A DNA stretch of 64,000 nucleotides. Origin: UBA5109 sp965661005 (lineage in GTDB: Bacteria > Pseudomonadota > Gammaproteobacteria > Pseudomonadales > Pseudohongiellaceae). The position numbers and the translations under genes are program-made. Positions within the stretch are counted from its first letter, which is position 1. The number at the start of each line of letters is the position of its first letter. Where the stretch lies: positions 62,001-126,000 of the forward strand of contig CBFICB010000007.1 of the NCBI GenBank assembly GCA_965661005.1. Reading direction: 5' to 3'. Below are positions 26,677-34,955 of the stretch, piece after piece. Under the pieces are notes generated by a model that did not search any database, had not been told where the DNA came from, and saw only the letters and a list, made by a program, of their open reading frames with translations.

Positions 26677-26690
26677 TTGATATCAATCAA
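26677..26690. promoter_or_regulatory. FNR/Anr box upstream of the diheme cytochrome c gene
   Basis: TTGATATCAATCAA matches the FNR/Anr consensus TTGAT-N4-ATCAA at all ten fixed positions. It lies 83 bp before the cytochrome ATG, with AT-rich -10 candidates (TATATT at 26701, TATTAA at 26741) downstream, as expected for activation under low oxygen. Confidence 0.65.
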
Positions 26691-26773
26691 ACAGGTTTTT
26701 TATATTGCTTTCAACTCAAACGAAAAGCATCTACATTTGCTATTAAATATTCACTTAACATGCGAAAAATAAA

Positions 26774-27532
26774 ATGAATACTGATCATCAAATCATCAAG
26801 GCTTTACTGAGAAAAATTTTAGTATTGGTAACTGTTATGGCGGCGTCTTCTTCCTGGGCGCAAAATTCATTGAGTGACACTTTATTAAATGCCTCTCCGG
26901 AGACGATAAGAGCTAACCCTGAGTTACTGTCTTACATGAATAACCTTGCGGAGACAGCCATTGCTGAGAATTGTGCGGGTTGTCATGGTGCCGATTTGAC
27001 TGGTGCTGGAGCTGTGCCCAATCTGGTTGATTACGAATGGATATGGGGAATTGATGGTTTTGAGATGACGGGGGTCGAGTCAGTCATGGAGATCATGCAA
27101 ACCATTCTTTATGGCGTTAGAAATACCGACTGCGCAGAGGAAATTAAAATGTTTGGTGGTTGCCCCGATACTCGTTATTCAGAGATGCCGGCTTATGGCG
27201 AACTGGGCTTTGATGAAAACGCGCTTAACAATATGGTGGATTATGTACTTTCCTTGAGTGGGGAAGATGTGAATCCTTTTGCGGTTGAGGCCGCCTCGAG
27301 TTTATGGCCTGTATGTGTCGAATGTCATGGACCTGATGGCACCGGTTATACCCCCTTTGGCGGGCCAGATCTAACTGATGATATCTGGCTTTTTGGTTCC
27401 AGTGGCCAGGAAATTTATGATGTGCTGGCCAATGGGCGAATGGGTGTTTGTCCCGCATGGTCAGAAGTGTTGGATCCCTCTACAATTAAGGCTCTGGCAG
27501 TTTATATCTATAACAAGGCTAACGGTTATTAA
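26774..27532 (+). CDS. Diheme c-type cytochrome (CcoP/cbb3 subunit III-like domains), periplasmic
   Basis: 252 residues. The N-terminal hydrophobic segment KILVLVTVMAASSSWAQ looks like a cleavable signal peptide. Two haem sites, CAGCHGADL and CVECHGPDG, each open a class-I cytochrome c domain, with downstream methionine candidates (SEMPAYGELG, NGRMGVCPAW). The spacing and the YEWIWG/DDIWLFG repeats resemble the C-terminal domains of CcoP. It lacks the membrane anchor and partner oxidase genes, so it probably works as a soluble electron carrier. A perfect FNR/Anr box precedes it. Confidence 0.82.
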   Translation: MNTDHQIIKALLRKILVLVTVMAASSSWAQNSLSDTLLNASPETIRANPELLSYMNNLAETAIAENCAGCHGADLTGAGAVPNLVDYEWIWGIDGFEMTGVESVMEIMQTILYGVRNTDCAEEIKMFGGCPDTRYSEMPAYGELGFDENALNNMVDYVLSLSGEDVNPFAVEAASSLWPVCVECHGPDGTGYTPFGGPDLTDDIWLFGSSGQEIYDVLANGRMGVCPAWSEVLDPSTIKALAVYIYNKANGY

Positions 27533-27625
27533 TCAGGTCCTACAATAGGCTGAAAACCTCGCACTCCCTTATTTTTCTTGCTATGATGCGCCGCTTTTCT
27601 TGGATAACTGGCTATTCAGGCACGC

Positions 27626-28783
27626 ATGAAAGCATTCTACAAGGACTTCAAACTAGGCATACTTGGCGGCGGGCAATTAGGCCGCATGTTGATTCAGTCT
27701 TGCTCTAACTTCGATATACACAGCTCTGTGCTGGACCCTTCGGCGAACGCGCCATGTCAGGGAATATCCCATGAGTTTCATCAAGGAGCGCTTGATGATT
27801 TTGATGTGGTTTATAACTTTGGCAAACAAGTCGATTTGCTGACCATTGAAATCGAAAATGTAAACGTTGATGCCTTGTATCTTCTTGAAAAAGAGGGCTT
27901 AGCCGTTTATCCACAACCCCGTGTTATTGAAATCATTCAGGATAAGCGCAAACAAAAACAGTTTTATCTGGATCATGATATTCCAACTGCAGAGTTCGTG
28001 TTGATTAATAATCGTGAGGATGTGTATCAACATGAAAAATTCTTGCCAGCATTTAATAAAATCGGCGTTGGTGGTTATGATGGCGGCGGTGTCGTCAATT
28101 TAAAAACTATTGCAGATATCGATAAGGCCTTTGATGCGCCTGGTTTGTTAGAGAAGTCGGTAGAACTCGACTGTGAGATTTCGGTTATTATCGCGCGTAA
28201 TGCAAGAGGAGAAATTTCTGCCTTTCCAATTGTTGAGTGCGTTTTCCATCCGGAACACAACCTGGTTGATTATTTGATCTCGCCGAGTATTTTATCTGAA
28301 GGGATTCAAAATAAAGCTAAGGACATCGCCTGCGAATTGATCGCAAAACTGGATATGGTGGGTATTCTCGCGGTAGAAATGTTTGTGACACCCAAGGGAG
28401 AGGTTTTGGTCAATGAAGCAGCGCCAAGACCCCATAATAGTGGGCACCAAACCATTAACGCCAATGACACCTCACAATATGAACAATTGTTGAGAGCTAT
28501 TTTAGACTTACCACTTGGTTCAACGGCAATTAATAAGCCTTCTGCTATGGTGAACTTACTAGGGGAAGGGGGCTATACTGGTCCCGTACACTATTCGGGC
28601 TTAGCCGAGTTGCTAGCGATACCGGGAGCCAATTTATTCCTGTATGGGAAAGCCGAAACTCGGCCACATCGAAAAATGGGACATATCACAATAGTGGATG
28701 ACAGCAGAGAGCAGTTGGTTAACAAGATTTCACAAGTCAAACAAACGATAAAGGCAGTCAGCCAAAACTCAGAGGAACTCTAG
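27626..28783 (+). CDS. purK: N5-carboxyaminoimidazole ribonucleotide synthase
   Basis: 385 residues, ATP-grasp enzyme. GILGGGQLGRMLIQS at the N-terminus, DKRKQKQFYLDHDIPTA, EISVIIARNARGEISAFP and VNEAAPRPHNSGHQTINA are family signatures. It uses ATP and bicarbonate to carboxylate AIR in purine synthesis. The purE partner begins 2 bp after the stop codon; the order purK-purE is reversed relative to the E. coli purEK operon. Confidence 0.95.
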   Translation: MKAFYKDFKLGILGGGQLGRMLIQSCSNFDIHSSVLDPSANAPCQGISHEFHQGALDDFDVVYNFGKQVDLLTIEIENVNVDALYLLEKEGLAVYPQPRVIEIIQDKRKQKQFYLDHDIPTAEFVLINNREDVYQHEKFLPAFNKIGVGGYDGGGVVNLKTIADIDKAFDAPGLLEKSVELDCEISVIIARNARGEISAFPIVECVFHPEHNLVDYLISPSILSEGIQNKAKDIACELIAKLDMVGILAVEMFVTPKGEVLVNEAAPRPHNSGHQTINANDTSQYEQLLRAILDLPLGSTAINKPSAMVNLLGEGGYTGPVHYSGLAELLAIPGANLFLYGKAETRPHRKMGHITIVDDSREQLVNKISQVKQTIKAVSQNSEEL

Positions 28784-28785
28784 TA

Positions 28786-29292
28786 ATGAGTGATTCAGCA
28801 ATCAACAGCCCAAAAGTCGGCATAATTATGGGAAGCAGCTCAGATCTGAGTGTGATGCAGCAGGCTGCCAGTATATTAGAAGAATTTGCTATCGACAGTG
28901 AAGTGTCTGTGGTTTCTGCGCACCGTACTCCGGAAGCCATGATGGAATATGCTGCTACTGCCAGAGAGAGAGGTTTGGTGGTTATCATCGCGGGTGCCGG
29001 CGGCGCCGCTCATTTACCCGGCATGGTGGCATCTGTTAGCACATTACCGGTGATTGGGGTGCCCATAAAATCGTCAAATTCTATTGATGGTTGGGATTCA
29101 GTCTTGTCTATTCTGCAAATGCCAGCGGGTATTCCGGTAGCCACAGTCGCGCTTGATGGCGCCAAGAATGCAGGGATACTAGCCGCTGAAATCATCGGGG
29201 CCTTTGATGAGGAGGTTGCTGCCAAGCTAGCGGATTATAAGGAAGTGCTGAAGAATAAAGTTAAGCGCATGAATGAAAAACCAAAAGCTTAA
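28786..29292 (+). CDS. purE: N5-carboxyaminoimidazole ribonucleotide mutase
   Basis: 168 residues. IIMGSSSDLSVMQQAA, VSAHRTPEAMMEYA, VIIAGAGGAAHLPGMVAS, LPVIGVPI and ILQMPAGIPVATVAL match class I PurE. It moves the carboxylate of N5-CAIR to the ring carbon, completing the reaction started by PurK. Starts 2 bp after purK; the two are one transcription unit. Confidence 0.96.
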   Translation: MSDSAINSPKVGIIMGSSSDLSVMQQAASILEEFAIDSEVSVVSAHRTPEAMMEYAATARERGLVVIIAGAGGAAHLPGMVASVSTLPVIGVPIKSSNSIDGWDSVLSILQMPAGIPVATVALDGAKNAGILAAEIIGAFDEEVAAKLADYKEVLKNKVKRMNEKPKA

Positions 29293-29401
29293 TATTTTTT
29301 CAGTTTTAGTCTAAGTAAGTTTCAGTCTTTGTTTCTTATTGATATAATTTAGCGCGTTCCTACCAAACTTTTTTTCTTATAACTTATTAGCGGATACAAA
29401 G

Positions 29402-30595
29402 ATGTTTCAGTCTATCGAGCGGCGTCCTCCTGATCCCATTTTGGGGCTTACAGCAGCATTTAAAAAAGATAGCAATCCAAATAAAGTCGATTTGGGTGCT
29501 GGAGTATATAAAAACGAAAGTGGCAATACGCCCATAGTTTCTGCGATTAAAAAAGCCGAGAAAAAACTTTGGGAAACTGAAGATTCTAAATCTTATATCG
29601 CGCAGGCTGGGCCTGAAGGTTTCAATATCCATATGCCTACTATGGTTCTTGGAGAAGGCAGTTCAGCCTTAAATGACCAAAGAGCTTGTAGCGTATTGGC
29701 CCCTGGTGGATCTGGAGCTTTACGTGTTACTGCAGAATTTGTCTCAGCTAATTTTCCTGATACTCGAACCTGGGTTAGTACCCCAACCTGGGCTAACCAT
29801 ATCCCCTTACTGGGTTCTGCCGGCTTAAATTTAGTTGAATATCCCTATTACAACTATGACAAGCATGAGATTGATATTGACCAGATGATGGATACGCTAA
29901 AACAGGCGACTGTTGGTGACCTAGTCCTGGTTCATGGCTGTTGCCATAACCCTTGTGGCGGTGATTTAAGTAAGGAGCAATGGCAGGCATTTGCTGAAGC
30001 AGCTGAAAAGCAAGGCTTCACACCCTTTGTTGATCTTGCTTATCAAGGCTTGGGTGATGGTCTGGAAGAAGATGTTTATGGTGTTCGCTTACTGACTGAA
30101 AAACTACCGGAAGTCATTATCGCATCATCCTGTTCCAAAAACTTTGGTTTGTATCGTGAAAGAACTGGTGCAATTATTATGGTTGGAGAATCAGAAGCTC
30201 AGGTGAGTGCTTCTGCATCACAGCTCTTATCAACAGCCAGACAGATCTATTCAATGCCGCCTTCGCATGGTGCTGCAATGGTGGAAATTGTCTTGTCTGA
30301 TCCTGCGCTAAAACAGGAATGGCTATCGGAACTGACTGAAATGCGAGAGCGCATAAACGGCCTCCGCAGCCAATTGGTGACCAGACTTAAAGAGGTTGGT
30401 GTAGATCAGGATTTTTCCTTCATTGAGAGAGAAAAAGGCATGTTTTCTTTTCTGGGTTTAAGTCCCGAGCAGGTTCAGACCTTGAGTGATGACTATAGTA
30501 TTTATATGGTGAAATCGAGCCGTATCAATGTTGCTGGAATTAGTAACAGCAATATCGATTATCTGGCGGATTCTATTGCTAAGGTGCTGAAATAA
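29402..30595 (+). CDS. Aspartate/aromatic amino-acid aminotransferase (class I, AspC/TyrB type)
   Basis: 397 residues. Starts in the AspC/TyrB manner (MFQSIERRPPDPILGLTAAF, then KVDLGAGVYKNESG) with LAPGGSGALRVTAEF, GCCHNPCGGDLSKEQW (usually HNPTG), PFVDLAYQGLGDG and the PLP lysine in SSCSKNFGLYRERTGAI. It transfers amino groups between aspartate or aromatic amino acids and 2-oxoglutarate. Aspartate versus aromatic preference cannot be settled by eye. The HNPCG variant replaces the usual threonine in the phosphate-binding loop region with cysteine. Stands alone. Confidence 0.9.
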   Translation: MFQSIERRPPDPILGLTAAFKKDSNPNKVDLGAGVYKNESGNTPIVSAIKKAEKKLWETEDSKSYIAQAGPEGFNIHMPTMVLGEGSSALNDQRACSVLAPGGSGALRVTAEFVSANFPDTRTWVSTPTWANHIPLLGSAGLNLVEYPYYNYDKHEIDIDQMMDTLKQATVGDLVLVHGCCHNPCGGDLSKEQWQAFAEAAEKQGFTPFVDLAYQGLGDGLEEDVYGVRLLTEKLPEVIIASSCSKNFGLYRERTGAIIMVGESEAQVSASASQLLSTARQIYSMPPSHGAAMVEIVLSDPALKQEWLSELTEMRERINGLRSQLVTRLKEVGVDQDFSFIEREKGMFSFLGLSPEQVQTLSDDYSIYMVKSSRINVAGISNSNIDYLADSIAKVLK

Positions 30596-30647
30596 GCTAA
30601 ATAAAAGCTTCTAACAGAGCCTTAAAATAAGAAGTTTGTTTAAGAGC

Positions 30648-32882
30648 TTAGAATCTAAAATTTCTGGAATACTTAATCACTATTTCCGAATCGGTCGAAT
30701 TAAGTTCTCTGAAAGCACCCACGCTGGAATCAAAATTGTAATTGATCACCAGGAATAGATTTTCACCTGCCCGTGGGTTCCAACGGAGGCGGCTATTCAG
30801 GCCTAAAGAACCTGAGCGGTTGTCATACTGCAATAAATTAACCCATGACCATTCAACATTGAAGGCATATCGAGCATTTAGCCTGATCAAACGTGTAACA
30901 AAATCACCTGCAGGCAAGGATGCATCTGTGTAGTTATAGGACAAGTCGACGGATAAATATCGATTTGGGTTCCAGCCAAAACCGGTATTGATGACCTGAC
31001 TTGTACCATTATAAAAATCGCCTTCTCGATAGATGAGGTTGGGGGAGAATGTCCGGTTTCTGCTTGATCTGATCATAAGTTGAGCGTAACTAAAGGAATA
31101 ATCGCCAGCAGGAATAACAACACCCGGTTGAATCTCAAAAGGTTGTGCCAGTCCTTCTTTATCATTTTGGATCATGATAAAAGCCAGATCGCCACGGTTG
31201 GTATCAAATGCCAAGGGATTAAACTGCACAAACTGGCTTTGCATTCGGCCGGTTTCGGAGTCCCGTATATGATCCCCCCTCAGAACCCAGGTCAGATTCC
31301 GTATAAAGGGATGCGAATTCAGAAAATATCGATAATTGGATGAAAAGGCGGCTCTTTCTATGCCTCTACGATTAGCAAAGCCAAGACTCGGATTGTATTC
31401 ATCACCAACATAGCCATAATCCAATTCAAGGCTGGCTCCCGTGCCTTGAGTTGAATAATTAATATTAGCGTTATAGGCCTTATCATCACCATCCAAATTT
31501 TCGGTGTCAGATTGTTGATACCAAAGATCACCAGTTAAAGTATGGGTGTCGGAAAATTGAGTATTACGGTAGGTGAAATCCACGCCGACCAGAGAGTTAT
31601 CTGTGACACTATTAGGGTTGCCGTCTGTAAAAATAGCACCAATTCTTGATTCAGAAAGTATATTGGATGTGATGCGCCCGACGAATACATCTTGTCCTTC
31701 AAGGCCAATACGATCACCTTGCTGTATGGCTAAAGCCCCCAGGCTTAGATTGCCGACTCGACCAGCGAGTTTGCCACCAACATCGATATCAACGGGTTGG
31801 CCGGTAGCGGGATTGAGCCCGATTCGTCTGGAGTAAAAAGGAATGCCATTATTGAGCTTGGCGCCAGGTGGAGCATTGCCGCCACCACCACCGCTATTGA
31901 TGTTACCAAAACTGAATATTTCGGAGTCTTGCAGAAAAAAGTCTCTTTTTTCAGGAAAAAACAATGAAAAGCGGGTTAAATTGACCTGCCTGTCGTCGAC
32001 TTCAGTCGCCGAAAAGTCGGTATTGAGAGTCAGTACCCCAGTAAGGTTTGGTGTAAATTTATAAAAAACATCTAAAGTGGGATCTGTTCGGTCATTTGTG
32101 GTATCAGCAAGATGATCTTCAGCTTGCGCAACCGTTAAAGAAGGAACTATATCGAGCCCCAGCCCTTGCTGGATATCATTAATTCCTCTTACTTGCCCGG
32201 CTGTAGCTGGATTGGTACTTCGATTAAAGGAAGACCAATAAATTCTTTCGTTATAGCGGGCAATGGAGCGACCCAGATTTAGACCCCATTCCTCAGTATT
32301 TGGATCAAAATTTAAAGTGGTAAAAGGAATGATCATTTCAGTGGTCCAGCCCTGATCATCAATTCTGGATGCGACCTCCCAGATACCACTCCAATCATTA
32401 TTGTATGTACTGGCGCTTTCCCAGACGCCTTCACTGCGAACACCATTTGGGTTGGTTTGAAAATAGAAAGCCGTTCGGTCGTTATTAAAGGTATCCAACA
32501 AAATGTCAGCGGTGTCATCACCAAACACGTTCTGTCCCTGGATTAACTGCCGGGCTCGTATCTGAGATGGGTCGCTGTCGTATAACCGGGCTGCCATATA
32601 AAAGTTTTTATCGTCATAAGTAATGTAATACACACTAGGTTCGGAGGGTTCACCATGATCAACTGGTAGCACCTGATGAAAATCGGTAATCATTCTGGCT
32701 TCTTGCCAGATGGGGTCATCCAGTATGCCATCCAGAACCGGCACAAGGTTTGTTTTGGTGACGTCTGCTATTTTCTGGTCAGATGCCTGCATGTCAATAT
32801 CCGCAGATATCTGAGACTGGGCGTTTGAAAATAGAGGAATAATCAGCAAACAAAAGTAAATGTGGATGTTCAATATTCTCAA
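30648..32882 (-). CDS. DUF5916 outer-membrane beta-barrel protein with CBM9-like N-terminal domain (copy 2)
   Basis: 744 residues with a signal peptide (ILNIHIYFCLLIIPLFSNAQ). Almost every block of the copy at 13106-15322 recurs: VPVLDGILDDPIWQEA, DSDPSQIRARQLIQGQNV, NPNGVRSEGVWESA, SLFFPEKRDFFLQDSEIF, and the terminal RLRWNPRAGENLFLVINYNF ending ...SRNFRF. The two differ mainly in a glycine-rich insertion after EIF (SGGGGGN here). C-terminal Phe and alternating strands indicate a BAM-inserted barrel. Function unknown. Convergent with the aminotransferase gene. Confidence 0.8.
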   Translation of the reverse strand: MRILNIHIYFCLLIIPLFSNAQSQISADIDMQASDQKIADVTKTNLVPVLDGILDDPIWQEARMITDFHQVLPVDHGEPSEPSVYYITYDDKNFYMAARLYDSDPSQIRARQLIQGQNVFGDDTADILLDTFNNDRTAFYFQTNPNGVRSEGVWESASTYNNDWSGIWEVASRIDDQGWTTEMIIPFTTLNFDPNTEEWGLNLGRSIARYNERIYWSSFNRSTNPATAGQVRGINDIQQGLGLDIVPSLTVAQAEDHLADTTNDRTDPTLDVFYKFTPNLTGVLTLNTDFSATEVDDRQVNLTRFSLFFPEKRDFFLQDSEIFSFGNINSGGGGGNAPPGAKLNNGIPFYSRRIGLNPATGQPVDIDVGGKLAGRVGNLSLGALAIQQGDRIGLEGQDVFVGRITSNILSESRIGAIFTDGNPNSVTDNSLVGVDFTYRNTQFSDTHTLTGDLWYQQSDTENLDGDDKAYNANINYSTQGTGASLELDYGYVGDEYNPSLGFANRRGIERAAFSSNYRYFLNSHPFIRNLTWVLRGDHIRDSETGRMQSQFVQFNPLAFDTNRGDLAFIMIQNDKEGLAQPFEIQPGVVIPAGDYSFSYAQLMIRSSRNRTFSPNLIYREGDFYNGTSQVINTGFGWNPNRYLSVDLSYNYTDASLPAGDFVTRLIRLNARYAFNVEWSWVNLLQYDNRSGSLGLNSRLRWNPRAGENLFLVINYNFDSSVGAFRELNSTDSEIVIKYSRNFRF

Positions 32883-33205
32883 CTTTTTGATTCCTTTAAG
32901 TACACGATCTGAAAAACAACAGAAGGAACGGATTATAATGGCTTGCTGAGAATGCAGTAGTCCTGCAAATCAAAAAAACCAATATTCCTTAATATATCCT
33001 CTTTTACTAAAAGCACTAAAAGTCCCTTTTGCCCCACAGCCTATCTCGGCTTGTCTTTATTTATCTTTACTCTGCCTTTCTGACAATATATTTTTAAGCG
33101 TGTACTTATCAAAACGCCCCAGCATAAAATAGGTTTACCTATCATTAAAAATAGCTGAAGAGTTCAGTCAATTTAAAAAGCTCTAATCCAGAAGGAGAAA
33201 ATAAT
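32883..33205. other. Intergenic region between DUF5916 copy 2 and a small membrane protein gene
   Basis: No gene or strong hairpin recognised in these 323 bases. They are AT-rich and must contain the divergent promoters of both neighbours. A clear AGAAGGAGA Shine-Dalgarno for the small membrane protein ends the region. Confidence 0.6.
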
Positions 33206-33460
33206 ATGAATTTATCAATTAAAGGCCTCGCGATTACAGCATCAATTATATGGGGTTCAGCAATGTTGTTGGTTGGTCTTGCTAATTTGGTTTTTCCCGA
33301 TTACGGCATTCATTTTTTGGAAGTGATTGGATCGATATATCCTGGTTACCAAGCCGGTACAGGTTTTGGCAGTGTTATTGTTGGTACACTTTATGGTGCC
33401 GTTGATGCCGGCATTGGTGGAGCAATTTTTGCGTGGATTTATAATTTGATTGCTAAATAA
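33206..33460 (+). CDS. Small conserved membrane protein (holin-like annotation group)
   Basis: 84 residues with two hydrophobic helices (ITASIIWGSAMLLVGLANLVF and GSVIVGTLYGAVDAGIGGAIF), glycine-rich in the second. A strong AGAAGGAGA precedes the ATG. Short proteins of this appearance are widespread in marine gammaproteobacteria and are sometimes labelled bacteriophage holin, without phage context. No phage genes are near here, so that label should not be taken as function. Confidence 0.7.
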   Translation: MNLSIKGLAITASIIWGSAMLLVGLANLVFPDYGIHFLEVIGSIYPGYQAGTGFGSVIVGTLYGAVDAGIGGAIFAWIYNLIAK

Positions 33461-33635
33461 GACTGTTCATTCTGCTATTTATATTTCTTCAAATAGTGTC
33501 TAAATTATTGGCAGATACACTTACGCATACCAAATGTTCGAATTAAGTTTGTCTGGTTTTGGCAATTGAGTATTAGATATTGAGCGATAGGTATCACAGG
33601 CTTTTAAAAGAATATAAGAACACGCCAGCGCTTAG

Positions 33636-34532
33636 CTATCGTTTTGTAAATAGGTTTAGCAATGCCGCAGAAATGTTGTCAAAGCGAAAAGTGAAATCTT
33701 TTTCCAATAGCTTGCGAGGTAAAACTTTTTGTCCATCTAAAATTAAAGTAGCTGCCTCTCCTAGTGCCATTTTCATTACAAACGACGGTATGGTGAAGAA
33801 AGCAGGGCGATGAAGAGAGCTGGCTAGAGCTTTAACAAAAGTACTGTTTTTTACCGGTTCTGGGGCTGTTAAATTAAAAGGTCCATGGCAAGATTCATTT
33901 TGCAAGAGTAGTTCAAGTGCGTTTAAGTAATCTTCAATATGGATCCAGGACATCCATTGAGTCCCTGAACCCAACACTCCACCCAGACCTAACTTGAAAG
34001 GCAGCAGCATTTTTTTTAAAGCGCCGCCGTCGTGTGATAGCACAACGCCGGTTCTAAGCAAGACTACCCGGCTTATATCAGCAGCAGTGTTGGCAATGTC
34101 TTCCCATTTTTGGCACAAATGACTACTAAAGTCACTTGCTTGAATAGCATCATAATCTGTAAAGTGGCCATCATTGGAAATGCCATAAATACCTATTGCT
34201 GAGCCACTTAAGAAACACTTAGGTGGAGTATTGGATCGTCTCATCCAGTCAACTATTTCTTGCGTTCTTAGCCAGCGACTATTTTGTATCCTGTTTTTTT
34301 GGGAAGTTGTCCACCTGTTGTCGGCAATGGGCTCACCAGCAAGATTAATTATTGCATCAACATTCTCATCAAAAGGCAATTCATTGATGTTTGAATAATA
34401 TTTATGTTTGTCCCCGAGTTCTATTTTTGCTCGATTGATATCTCTGGATAGCACGAGAAACTGGTGTTGGGTAAATTTTTTAATGAAATGGCTGCCAATA
34501 AAACCAGTGCCACCAGTAATAAGTATTTTCAT
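33636..34532 (-). CDS. TIGR01777-family NAD-dependent epimerase (YfcH/SDR39U1-like)
   Basis: 298 residues. Rossmann start ILITGGTGFIGSHFIKKF; then DAIINLAGEPIADNRWT, CFLSGSAIGIYG, VVLLRTGVVLSHDGGALKKM, LGSGTQWMSWIHIEDYL and NLTAPEPV, all diagnostic of this atypical SDR family. The C-terminal DUF1731 part includes GEAATLILDGQKVLPRKLLE. The physiological substrate is unknown in bacteria. Single gene. Confidence 0.9.
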   Translation of the reverse strand: MKILITGGTGFIGSHFIKKFTQHQFLVLSRDINRAKIELGDKHKYYSNINELPFDENVDAIINLAGEPIADNRWTTSQKNRIQNSRWLRTQEIVDWMRRSNTPPKCFLSGSAIGIYGISNDGHFTDYDAIQASDFSSHLCQKWEDIANTAADISRVVLLRTGVVLSHDGGALKKMLLPFKLGLGGVLGSGTQWMSWIHIEDYLNALELLLQNESCHGPFNLTAPEPVKNSTFVKALASSLHRPAFFTIPSFVMKMALGEAATLILDGQKVLPRKLLEKDFTFRFDNISAALLNLFTKR

Positions 34533-34679
34533 AATTGATATTTACGCTTTGCGTGCTTAATCAGATCATAATGTCCATGCTGGAGCTTGCGTTGATGGGG
34601 TGTTTTATTACAACCAGTTTTGCTCAGTATCGATAATCTCCTTGCTCTGAATATGTTTGTGCTATTTATAACTGCTCAG

Positions 34680-34910
34680 CTATAGCCAGCCCTGTTGCCA
34701 GCGATCTTGATCTTTTAATTCTGTCCAATCTATAGCCGCTTCTCGATTGTTAATGACTGCTTCTATAATGCAGGAAATAACCATGCCGAGTTCATCATAA
34801 TCCACTTCTTTGACGATGAAATGCTTTTCTTTATTTTGAGGCTTAACAGCTGTCCATTTACTATTTAGAAGCTTTTTTGGGTTAATTGAATTCATCACTA
34901 AGGCTGCCAT
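34680..34910 (-). CDS. TIGR02450 family small protein (tryptophan-rich conserved hypothetical)
   Basis: 76 residues from the first ATG; a second ATG at residue 6 (34895) may be the real start, and neither has a good Shine-Dalgarno. Core NPKKLLNSKWTAVKPQNKEKHF and the C-terminal WTELKDQDRWQQGWL define the family. Function unknown. Lies downstream of the TonB-dependent receptor on the same strand, 45 bp after its stop. Confidence 0.8.
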   Translation of the reverse strand: MAALVMNSINPKKLLNSKWTAVKPQNKEKHFIVKEVDYDELGMVISCIIEAVINNREAAIDWTELKDQDRWQQGWL

Positions 34911-34955
34911 TTTATTAATATCGGGAACTAAGATTTATTCAATAAAAGTTAATTT

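Noticed and set aside
33206..33460. Phage holin
   Set aside because: The two-helix plan fits the label used in some annotations, but there are no phage genes, endolysin or integrase near it.
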